A stretch of DNA of 13,126 nucleotides from positions 1 through 13,126 of the forward strand of contig CALMBE010000425.1 in NCBI GenBank assembly GCA_937860165.1. The letters run 5' to 3'. The position numbers and the translations under genes are program-made. Below the pieces are notes generated by a model. That model saw only the letters and a list, made by a program, of their open reading frames with translations, ran no database searches and had not been told where the DNA came from. The stretch comes from an uncultured Planctomycetaceae bacterium. Its GTDB lineage: Bacteria; Planctomycetota; Planctomycetia; Pirellulales; Lacipirellulaceae. The first letter of the stretch is position 1, and every line of letters starts with the position of its first letter. Below, one piece after another: positions 1-6,550 of this stretch.

Positions 1-259
1 CTCCTTGCGGCTCTCCACCAACGATCTCTCCCTGCTCATCGAAAAAGCCGTCGACTCCGGGGACCTGGTATCCTTCACCCGGCACGAAAACAGCGGTTTT
101 TTTCTGCCGCTTCCACCATGTCGGAGTCCCGACGACTTTGGCATCCTTGCTGGGAAGCATCCAATCCACAGGCCCAGCTACCGCGTGCCGCGCAGTGTCT
201 GAGTGCGACAGGAGAATTAGGACCAGCACCACGAGTTTTGAAAAGCTTGTTCCAGACAT
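1..259 (-). CDS. Secreted protein of unknown function, N-terminal part (runs off left edge)
   Basis: The minus-strand frame opens with ATG at 259-257 and stays open for 86 codons to the window edge, so only the N-terminus is seen. It begins MSGTSFSKLVVLVLILL: a short n-region with one Lys, then a hydrophobic core at residues 9-17, then an AVA motif at 26-28 that would suit signal peptidase I cleavage before Gly29. The mature part is polar and rich in Gly, Pro and aromatic residues (WWKRQKK at 49-54, then FVPGEGYQVPGVDGFFDEQG at 58-77). I do not recognise the family. It lies 176 nt downstream of the sugar symporter on the same strand, but hairpins in the gap argue against a tight operon. The start lacks a Shine-Dalgarno sequence, as do most ATG starts here. 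The other frames over this stretch look like shadows. Confidence 0.7.
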   Translation of the reverse strand, partial: MSGTSFSKLVVLVLILLSHSDTARHAVAGPVDWMLPSKDAKVVGTPTWWKRQKKTAVFVPGEGYQVPGVDGFFDEQGEIVGGEPQG

Positions 260-380
260 GCCAACCACAGCGTGCTTGAAGATACCGACTGACTGCGCAG
301 CGATCGCGCAACCAAGTTCAACGCCGGGGAACCGTAGGAAAAGTCCCCCCCCGAAGCAAGCCCAACTCAAACCTACCCCC

Positions 381-426
381 GGGAGTAATGCTGGCACTCC
401 CCCCCGGCGAGGTCGCTTCAGCGACC
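381..426 (-). terminator. Two small hairpins after the symporter gene, possible terminator
   Basis: Just past the symporter stop (436) lie two perfect inverted repeats: GGTCGC/GCGACC with a 4-nt loop (411-426) and GGGAGT/ACTCCC with a 9-nt loop (381-401). The first starts 10 nt after the stop codon. Neither is followed by a T tract on the minus strand, so intrinsic termination is uncertain. They may only protect the 3' end. Confidence 0.3.
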
Positions 427-435
427 GGGCACTTC

Positions 436-1860
436 TTACCCCACATGCCGCTGCCCCGCCTCGTGCAGTTTAGTCCACCCAAATCCGTAAGCGGCCACGA
501 CCACAAAGCACAGCAGGGGGACGATAAAGCCCCGCGACATGTCGTATTCGTCGGCGACATAACCCATCAGTTTGGGCAGAATGGCTCCCCCCATGATCGC
601 CATCACGATGTAAGCCGAGGCTTGTTTCGCTTGGCCTCCCAATCCGTGAATTCCGAGTGCGAAGATCGTCGGAAACATGATCGACATCAGGAAATAGCTC
701 AGGAACACGCTTCCCACTGAGATCCAACCGAGCTTAAGAAACACGACCAAACACACCAGGGTGCAGAGCAATCCGTAGAGGCCCAATACTCTATGCGCCG
801 CCTGCCGCTTGAGCAGCCAAGCACCCGTGACGCGGCCCAGCAGGAAACACACAAACCCCAGCGAAGCCAGATTCGCCGCTCCTTTGTCGCTGATTGCCAA
901 CACCCCGGCATCGTTGGCGACGATCCAGCCACCAAGCCACCCCTGGAGAAACCCAGGGCAGTGAGAAACGAACGACTTGTAGGTCGATTCCCACGCCGGT
1001 GAAATTGGTGGCGTCTCGGCAGTCATGTAATTGATGAAGAAACTAAAGATCCCAGCCTGGGCGGCGACATAAAAAAACTGTGCCACGACCGCCATCACAA
1101 AGTGCGGCTGCGTCCAGATCGAGCGCGGCTCTTCGCCTGATTCGTCACTCACTAATTCATCTTCCGACTTGAGATCGGGGACTCTGGCAAAGTAGAAAAT
1201 CACTGCCAGAACCATAACCACAATCGCCACGCCAACGTAAGGAATGTACAAAGTCTCGCTCCCCGAGGAAGCGTTCCCCGCGCCATCGGTCGGATAGAAA
1301 TACATGCTGCCAACGATGGGCCCCAAGATCCACCCCACACCATTGCAGGATTGGGCCAGATTGATCCGCGTCGCGGCGTACCGCGAATGGCCGAGCACGG
1401 TCGTGTAAGGGTTGGCGATGGTTTCCAGGAAGGTCAGCCCAGCAGCGATTGCGCACACCCCGCACAAAAAAGCGACAAACGCCGTAACGGGGGAAGCGTT
1501 TCCCGCGTGTGCGGCATCGGAGACCCAGGTTGCGGGGACGAACCAGAATCCACCTACGGCGACAAGTAAGAGTCCGACAATGATCCCTCCCTTGTAACCC
1601 AGCCGAGTCGCCAATTGACCCGCCGGGAGAGCCATCAAGAAGTAGCCCAAATAGTGTGCAAATTGCACCCAAGCGGACTGAGATTTTGTCAATCCAAGTT
1701 CGTCCTGAAAATGCTTGTCCATCACGTCGATCATGCCATTGCAAAAGCCCCACAACAAGAACAGCGAGCTCACAAGCGCAAACGTAGCAACAAGATTTGT
1801 CCCGTCGGAAGTGACAAAAAGTCTCGCGTTGTCGTCGCTGGCAGGTTTTGAAGTACTCAT
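436..1860 (-). CDS. fucP: FucP-type (FHS family) sugar:H+ symporter, MFS
   Basis: Inner-membrane permease of the major facilitator superfamily, FHS family (TC 2.A.1.7), which brings in L-fucose, glucose/galactose or N-acetylglucosamine with protons. The family signature is clear: LLWGFCNGMIDVMDKHFQ at 35-52, LGYFLMALPAGQLATRLGY at 71-89, FLETIANPY at 144-152 and AQAGIFSFFINYM at 267-279. D45 and E146 sit where E. coli FucP has its proton-coupling Asp46 and Glu135. About twelve hydrophobic segments are present. I place the start at ATG 1860, giving 474 residues (E. coli FucP 438). An ATG at 1878 adds six residues, while the more upstream ATG at 1998 would translate an intergenic inverted repeat and is unlikely. 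No Shine-Dalgarno is seen. The extra length lies in loops near 113-125, 190-204 and 283-330. The substrate cannot be read from sequence: fucP names the family, not a proven sugar. Confidence 0.9.
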   Translation of the reverse strand: MSTSKPASDDNARLFVTSDGTNLVATFALVSSLFLLWGFCNGMIDVMDKHFQDELGLTKSQSAWVQFAHYLGYFLMALPAGQLATRLGYKGGIIVGLLLVAVGGFWFVPATWVSDAAHAGNASPVTAFVAFLCGVCAIAAGLTFLETIANPYTTVLGHSRYAATRINLAQSCNGVGWILGPIVGSMYFYPTDGAGNASSGSETLYIPYVGVAIVVMVLAVIFYFARVPDLKSEDELVSDESGEEPRSIWTQPHFVMAVVAQFFYVAAQAGIFSFFINYMTAETPPISPAWESTYKSFVSHCPGFLQGWLGGWIVANDAGVLAISDKGAANLASLGFVCFLLGRVTGAWLLKRQAAHRVLGLYGLLCTLVCLVVFLKLGWISVGSVFLSYFLMSIMFPTIFALGIHGLGGQAKQASAYIVMAIMGGAILPKLMGYVADEYDMSRGFIVPLLCFVVVAAYGFGWTKLHEAGQRHVG

Positions 1861-1938
1861 AAAACTTGATCGATCCATGCTATGTGAAAAGGAAGAACAG
1901 TAGAAAAATCGGTAGAAGCGGATTGGCAAGCCTAGGGC

Positions 1939-1986
1939 CGGTTTCAAATTCCCCCCTCCCTGCGAAGGAGGGAGATCCTGAAACCG
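1939..1986. repeat. Nested inverted repeat upstream of the symporter gene
   Basis: An outer pair CGGTTTCA (1939-1946) / TGAAACCG (1979-1986) encloses an inner pair CCCTCC (1954-1959) / GGAGGG (1967-1972) around a 7-nt loop. Both stems are perfect. It lies about 60-110 nt before the symporter start on the minus strand, so it is either in the 5' leader or a copy of an intergenic repeat family. No convincing promoter was found in 1879-2057. Confidence 0.6.
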
Positions 1987-2057
1987 ACTCTCATTCAAAC
2001 CGATCCCACGGAGGTGCCGCCAATTCTAGCGTTGCCCGTCAGCAACTTCCAGCCACT

Positions 2058-2223
2058 TGATTTGCAGCTCAGGGCCGATCACTTTTTCAAGATGGGGGGT
2101 GCCATGGCCACGTCGGTACTCCGACGTGGCCATGTTTGCTCGGAGATTCTCATGCCCACACTGGAGTACCAGCGTGGGCATGGCACCCTAAAGTGAAAAA
2201 CTGATTGGCCCTGATTTGCAGCT
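2058..2223. mobile_element. MITE-like structured repeat with terminal inverted repeats and 12-bp direct repeats
   Basis: The direct repeat TGATTTGCAGCT occurs exactly at 2058-2069 and 2212-2223. Inside it, terminal inverted repeats of 20 bp match at 18 positions (2070-2089 with 2194-2213; the last two bases overlap the right direct repeat). Further in, GGGTGC (2097-2102) pairs with GCACCC (2183-2188). Within that lie two 32-nt hairpins, 2103-2134 (perfect 14-bp stem, loop TACT) and 2151-2182 (11 of 12 pairs, loop GGAGTACC), separated by 16 nt. The whole would fold as a stem with a three-way junction. There is no coding capacity and no transposase in the window, so it would be a non-autonomous element mobilised in trans. 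The direct repeat could be a target-site duplication, but 12 bp is long and could have another origin. It sits between the 3' end of the CNNM gene and the symporter gene. Confidence 0.6.
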
Positions 2224-2281
2224 TTAGCCCTAATCCATGCAACCGTGTCGATCATGGGACTGAACTCGCCCCGGACCGCAA

Positions 2282-3580
2282 TTAGGCACTTTCGCGCTGA
2301 TCGTCTTGCACTCGCCCGATGCGGACTTTTTCGATGCGGCGCTTGCTGGCTTCGAGTACTTGGATCTCGACTCGCTCCTGCCACACTAGCGATTCGCCCA
2401 CCAAGGGTACCCGCCCTAGTTCAGAAAAGACGAATCCGCCGATCGTATCGAAATCTCCGTCTTCGGGTAATTCGATGTTGAGCAGTTCGTTGATCTCGTC
2501 GATGTGTGTCCGGCCTGGTGCTTCGCAAGTATCGTCGTCGATTTTCCGAACTTCATCGGCAACTTCTTCATCGTATTCATCGACAATTTCGCCCACGATT
2601 TCTTCCAAGACATCTTCGATGGTCACAACCCCCGAACCCCCGCCATATTCATCGAGTACCACCGCAATGTGAGTCCGCATTTTTTGCAGCATCTGCAAGA
2701 GATCATTCACCGGCTTCGTTTCGGGAACGAACACCGGTTTGCGGAGGAGGTCTCGAATCGGAGTCCGCGAATCGGCATCGCCCGTGGCGAGTTCCGGCAG
2801 TAGATCCTTGGTGTAAAGGATGCCCACGATGTCATCGCGATTCTTGTCGTAAATCGGTATTCGGGTATGCCCGGTATCGATCGCGGCGGCGATCAGCGAT
2901 TCCCACTCGAGGTGTATCGAAAGCATATTAAGATCGGTTCGCGGAGTCATGATCTCGGCCACGTCGGCATCCCCAAGGTCAATGACCCCTTCGATCATCT
3001 CGCGTGCTTCTTCTTCCAGGAGTCCTTCGCGATGCCTTTCACTGACGATCGCCCGAATTTCTTCTTCGATCCGCTCATCTTCGTCTCCATGCAACTGCCG
3101 ACCACCGAGCCGATGCATAGCCACATCTATTAAGTTAGCCCCGCTCGAAAGTGGCCGGGCTATAAACGCCATGCCCCTCCAGGCAGGCCACGTATGGTAC
3201 AAGAATTCCTCGGCAAAAACACGTGCTACGGCTCGAGAGACCCACACAGTGCAAATTGCCAAAACCAGCCCCGCCACGAGACCACTGAACAAGATTGGCT
3301 GCCAATTTTCCATGATGGCCAATTTCCAATTGGCACCCATCCAGGCCACGCTCAGCGCCAAGGCTACACCCATTGCCAATGTCGCCAGCATGTCGATCCC
3401 CAGGCCCACTTGCTCGTGTTCCTGTAAAATATCGGTAAACATCTCCGGCTTGCCACGGCGGCGACAAATATCTTCCAGATCATGCCGAGAGAAGTCGCGG
3501 AGCGCGCGAACTGCCACTTTGGCGATTGTTACCGCCAAGAGTGCAAGCAAGCTCGACCAAAACAGCACTCGGGGAGTCAC
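2282..3580 (-). CDS. CNNM/CorC-HlyC family membrane protein with two CBS domains
   Basis: Putative Mg2+/Co2+ (or related divalent cation) transporter of the CNNM/CorB-CorC family. With a GTG start at 3580 it has 432 residues: a hydrophobic N-terminal half with membrane segments near 5-23, 60-82 and 96-115 (a shortened CNNM-type domain), a CBS pair at about 209-335 (EIMTPRTDLNML, then HIAVVLDEYGGGSGVVTIED) and a C-terminal CorC_HlyC domain at about 350-425 (DFDTIGGFVFSELGRVP). The start is chosen because GTG overlaps the ybeY stop as GTGA and has AGGAG 8 nt before it. The GTG at 3619 would overlap ybeY by 43 nt. It ends the phoH-pgpH-ybeY block, matching the E. coli ybeZ-ybeY-ybeX order, and should be translationally coupled to ybeY. 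CBS domains usually sense adenine nucleotides or Mg-ATP. Family certain, transported ion inferred. Confidence 0.9.
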   Translation of the reverse strand: MTPRVLFWSSLLALLAVTIAKVAVRALRDFSRHDLEDICRRRGKPEMFTDILQEHEQVGLGIDMLATLAMGVALALSVAWMGANWKLAIMENWQPILFSGLVAGLVLAICTVWVSRAVARVFAEEFLYHTWPAWRGMAFIARPLSSGANLIDVAMHRLGGRQLHGDEDERIEEEIRAIVSERHREGLLEEEAREMIEGVIDLGDADVAEIMTPRTDLNMLSIHLEWESLIAAAIDTGHTRIPIYDKNRDDIVGILYTKDLLPELATGDADSRTPIRDLLRKPVFVPETKPVNDLLQMLQKMRTHIAVVLDEYGGGSGVVTIEDVLEEIVGEIVDEYDEEVADEVRKIDDDTCEAPGRTHIDEINELLNIELPEDGDFDTIGGFVFSELGRVPLVGESLVWQERVEIQVLEASKRRIEKVRIGRVQDDQRESA

Positions 3581-4173
3581 TGGGAGTTCTCCTCGGATGG
3601 TTTCGGGATCGCTCTCCACCGTGATTGATCGGCAGGCAATGTTACTCCCAATTGACTCAAGGTTGCTAACTCGGCAGCCAACATCCGCCGCCGAGCCTCC
3701 AAGTTCTGATCATCGTAACCAACTAGGTGCAGGGCTCCGTGGATCACGTACAGCAGCAATTCATCGCCAGGTGCCCAGACAGCCTCGGCGGCCTCACGCA
3801 AGGCAGTTTCACTACTGACGACCAATTCCCCTTCGAGTGCCACGGCAGACTCTTCCAGCACGAAGCTCAAGACATCGGTCGGATAATCGTGGGACAGAAA
3901 CTCTGCATTCAAGGCGTGAATTGCTGAGTCGTCGACCACGGCCACGCTTACCTCGGCACGCTTAAAGGGTGAGTCGGCCAAGACTAGTCGCACCGCGCGA
4001 ATGATTTGCTGCTCGTCGATGGCCAGCAACTGTTGCTCATCGGCCACTAGCACACGAAAGTCTTGCGCGCCGCTAAACTGAGCGAGTTGCTTTGGGGGCA
4101 TCGTAGGGATAGGTAAATCGGACGTACCGCAGTCGTTCATTCTGTCCAAGTCATACCGGGGAGAAATCGCCAT
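3577..4173 (-). CDS. ybeY: YbeY endoribonuclease / rRNA maturation factor
   Basis: Metal-dependent single-strand RNase acting in 16S rRNA 3' maturation and ribosome quality control in the cytoplasm. The family core spans about residues 39-180 of 198: DYPTDVLSF at 96-104 and HGALHLVGYDDQ at 145-156. The usual motif is HGxLHLxGYDH with three His metal ligands; here H145 and H149 are kept, but position 155 is Asp instead of the third His. The N-terminus is about 38 residues longer than E. coli YbeY (155 residues). ATG 4173 lies 7 nt after the pgpH stop, so I keep it, though ATG at codon 12 or 25 is possible. A GGAAAC/GTTTCC hairpin holding the pgpH stop codon in its loop precedes the start. Order phoH-pgpH-ybeY matches Bacillus phoH-yqfF-yqfG. 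Identity is firm. Confidence 0.93.
   Translation of the reverse strand: MAISPRYDLDRMNDCGTSDLPIPTMPPKQLAQFSGAQDFRVLVADEQQLLAIDEQQIIRAVRLVLADSPFKRAEVSVAVVDDSAIHALNAEFLSHDYPTDVLSFVLEESAVALEGELVVSSETALREAAEAVWAPGDELLLYVIHGALHLVGYDDQNLEARRRMLAAELATLSQLGVTLPADQSRWRAIPKPSEENSQ
3589..3593 (-). promoter_or_regulatory. Shine-Dalgarno AGGAG for the CNNM gene
   Basis: AGGAG on the minus strand, 8 nt before GTG 3580-3578, inside the last codons of ybeY. It decides between this start and the GTG at 3619, and with the GTGA stop/start overlap indicates translational coupling. Confidence 0.75.
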
Positions 4174-4175
4174 GC

Positions 4176-4193
4176 GGAAACTATGCCGTTTCC
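4176..4193 (-). promoter_or_regulatory. Hairpin at the pgpH stop / ybeY start junction
   Basis: GGAAAC (4176-4181) and GTTTCC (4188-4193) form a perfect 6-bp stem with a 6-nt loop. On the minus strand the pgpH TAG lies at the loop and the 3' arm, and the ybeY ATG follows 2 nt after the stem. Ribosomes finishing pgpH would open it, so it could couple the two genes. Short enough to be chance. Confidence 0.3.
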
Positions 4194-6451
4194 TGATCGG
4201 GGTATTTTACACGGCCATGATATACCGCCGTCAAGGATTTTACCAAACTTTCACCGACTTTGCGCACTTCTTCCAGAGTTAGCCCACTTTCGTCAAATTG
4301 CCCGTCCATGAGTCGTTTCATCGCAAGTTCTTCCACCAGATTCTCAATTCTCGAAGGAGTCGGCTCCTTGATCGCTCGGGTGGCACTTTCCACCGCATCG
4401 GCTAGCATGAGGACCCCGGCCTCCTTGGACTGCGGTTTGGGCCCTGGGTAGCGGAACGAACTTTCGTCGACAGCCACCTTGTCGATTTCTGGATTACGCT
4501 TCTCGTTCGCTTGTCGAAAAAAGTATTCCACCAATGTAGTGCCGTGGTGTTGCTGGATGAAATCGACAATCGGTCCTGGCAATTTATTTTGCCGCGCCAG
4601 ATCGGCCCCATCTTTCACATGGGCAATGATGACCAACGTGCTCATCGCAGGCACTAAGGAATCATGCCGATTCTGACCCTGGCCTTGATTTTCAATGAAG
4701 TATCCCGGTTTGAGCATTTTTCCGATATCGTGAAAATAGGCCCCCACGCGGACCAAGAGTCCGCGGGCACTGATCGATTCGGCGGCGGCCTCCGCCAGCG
4801 ATGCCACCGTGATCGAATGGTTGTAGGTTCCCGGGGCACGGCGAATCAATTCCTGGAGCAACGGATGCGCGGGGTCTCCCAATTCAATCAAGCTCAGATC
4901 CGTTTGCACGTTGAATGCCCGTTCTACGGCGGGTAACAGCACCGTCATCAACGAACCGGCAATTACCGACCAGAGTGCGAGAGACAACCCACTTTTCCAG
5001 GATTCTAATACAGGTTGGTCATACAAGGTTCCCACACCGAGCGTGGTGAAAAGCGCAACAATCGCCGCGAGGATGCCCACCGAAAGCAACTTTCCCCGGG
5101 TTCGGACTTGTCGCAGGGATAGCACTGCCCCAGACACGGCCGAAATCAACACGAGCGATTGAGGCATCCCCAGCCCGATCGACAAGGCAACCACCAAAGT
5201 GGCACTTGTTCCGATCAAGAGTGCCATCTCCTGCTGGTAAGCCACAGCGACGATCATCCCCAACAACAGCAAGGGGATCACTTCAGTGCCCCAGAGATAA
5301 TGACTCACGGTCCAGGACAATAACACACTCACTACAAACAGCGCCAAGAGCGAGCTCATCCGAACCAAATCGCTGATCGCGCGGGGTTCGTTCAAGTGCA
5401 GATAAACCCCACACAAGGTATAAATCGCGACAAACATGCCAAGTACCGCTAAGGTTCTCTGAAACCTGTCTGAAATGCTCCGCCCACGGAGCTGAGCCTT
5501 GTGTTCGAGCTTCAGCAGTGCAAGCGTTTCCAGACGAATCGGCTCATTCCCTCGAGCCAAGATGCTCTCGCCAGCATGAAAAGGCTTGGTAACCTTGCTA
5601 ACTTCCGCTGCGGCGACATCCTGGGCCTTGTGCGTGGCGTCGAGGTTGAGTGTGAGGGTGGGTACCAATTTCGGTCGAAGCCAGGCAAACACCTGTTGGG
5701 CCAACTCGACCGAAGTTAATTTCTCATTGAGCGATTGCTGGAGCCGTGCCGTGGCGTTCTTGATCAGAACTTCAGGCACATCCCGCCCCGCCTCGGCAGA
5801 CATGCCCTCCCCCCCGCGGGTCCGCACAAAAATCTTTTCCAAATTGCCATCGTGTTCCTTGGGAAGCTCATCGAGCAAGCCCCATTGTTCCAAGGGAGCC
5901 ATTGCTTCGGTCACTTTCTCGCCAAAAGTTTCCAGCGCATTCTCGCCATCGAAGCTTGCTCGAAATCGCTGGAATTGTTCCTCCTGCTCTTGGGGTGTTG
6001 GGTCGGGAGTTCCATCGGCCAAAAGGGGTTGAAACGTTTTCCACAACTCTTGATCCACCGCTGCAAATTTCTCGGCGGTAAGCAGTTTGGAGATTTCGAG
6101 TCGGAGTTGGGCACGAAGTTGCGCCAGCGGGGCGGGGTCCTGATCGTAGACCGCCACGGTAAGCCGCCGCGCTCGCGTCCGCGCATCTTTGGTGGCCTCG
6201 ATGTCGGTCTGAGCAAAATCCACCCGGGCGACTATATCCCGTTCAGGGGTTTCGTTGAGCCGATAACGAAAGGGGGGATCCCAACCGCTGGTGAAAATCA
6301 GCAGCAAGATCGCGGCAATCAAACACAACGCCAAGCGCAGCAGGACCGCTCCACGCTGCAAGTGCGCAAGCAATTTGCCCCAGAATCCGGGAGGAAGTTC
6401 AACCGAAGTTACCCGACGCGATCGCGTGCGCCGAGGGAGAATTTGTGACAT
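4181..6451 (-). CDS. pgpH: PgpH/YqfF-type c-di-AMP phosphodiesterase, 7TM-7TMR-HD protein
   Basis: Membrane protein whose cytoplasmic HD domain in Listeria PgpH hydrolyses cyclic di-AMP to pApA. The 756 residues show the full family layout: one membrane helix at about 36-54, a large extracytoplasmic domain (about 55-325, ending in FHAGESILARGNEPI at 291-305), seven membrane helices (about 333-509), then the HD domain (about 530-750). Metal-binding residues are all present: H545 in TYNHS, H574-D575 in YFHDIGK, H611 in IIAHVKDG, H635 in QQHHGT and D685 in LADAVES. It is expected to be active. Start ATG 6451 has no Shine-Dalgarno. It lies 99 nt after phoH and 7 nt before ybeY. The ligand of the extracytoplasmic domain is unknown. 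Its presence implies that this organism makes c-di-AMP, although no cyclase is in the window. Confidence 0.93.
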   Translation of the reverse strand: MSQILPRRTRSRRVTSVELPPGFWGKLLAHLQRGAVLLRLALCLIAAILLLIFTSGWDPPFRYRLNETPERDIVARVDFAQTDIEATKDARTRARRLTVAVYDQDPAPLAQLRAQLRLEISKLLTAEKFAAVDQELWKTFQPLLADGTPDPTPQEQEEQFQRFRASFDGENALETFGEKVTEAMAPLEQWGLLDELPKEHDGNLEKIFVRTRGGEGMSAEAGRDVPEVLIKNATARLQQSLNEKLTSVELAQQVFAWLRPKLVPTLTLNLDATHKAQDVAAAEVSKVTKPFHAGESILARGNEPIRLETLALLKLEHKAQLRGRSISDRFQRTLAVLGMFVAIYTLCGVYLHLNEPRAISDLVRMSSLLALFVVSVLLSWTVSHYLWGTEVIPLLLLGMIVAVAYQQEMALLIGTSATLVVALSIGLGMPQSLVLISAVSGAVLSLRQVRTRGKLLSVGILAAIVALFTTLGVGTLYDQPVLESWKSGLSLALWSVIAGSLMTVLLPAVERAFNVQTDLSLIELGDPAHPLLQELIRRAPGTYNHSITVASLAEAAAESISARGLLVRVGAYFHDIGKMLKPGYFIENQGQGQNRHDSLVPAMSTLVIIAHVKDGADLARQNKLPGPIVDFIQQHHGTTLVEYFFRQANEKRNPEIDKVAVDESSFRYPGPKPQSKEAGVLMLADAVESATRAIKEPTPSRIENLVEELAMKRLMDGQFDESGLTLEEVRKVGESLVKSLTAVYHGRVKYPDQETA

Positions 6452-6550
6452 ATTCGCTTTGCTGCAAAACGCCTGATCGAGCTGCCGATTAATTTGAAGA
6501 TGCGAGTGTCAGTTCACCTGCATTGACTCTCGACTCTCAGCCCTCGCCTA

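Noticed and set aside
1861-1998. Upstream extension of the sugar symporter to ATG 1998
   Set aside because: It would translate the nested inverted repeat into a Pro/Gly-rich tail not expected in the FHS family; the hydrophilic N-terminus from 1860 fits.
3581-3619. Longer CNNM start at GTG 3619
   Set aside because: It would overlap ybeY by 43 nt, while GTG 3580 has AGGAG and a GTGA overlap with the ybeY stop.
2949-3818. 289-codon plus-strand open frame opposite the CNNM gene and ybeY
   Set aside because: Its product is a low-complexity Ser/Arg-rich sequence and it lies across two clear genes on the other strand.
5735-6448. 237-codon plus-strand open frame opposite pgpH
   Set aside because: Antisense to the conserved extracytoplasmic domain of PgpH; no recognisable family and no ribosome site.
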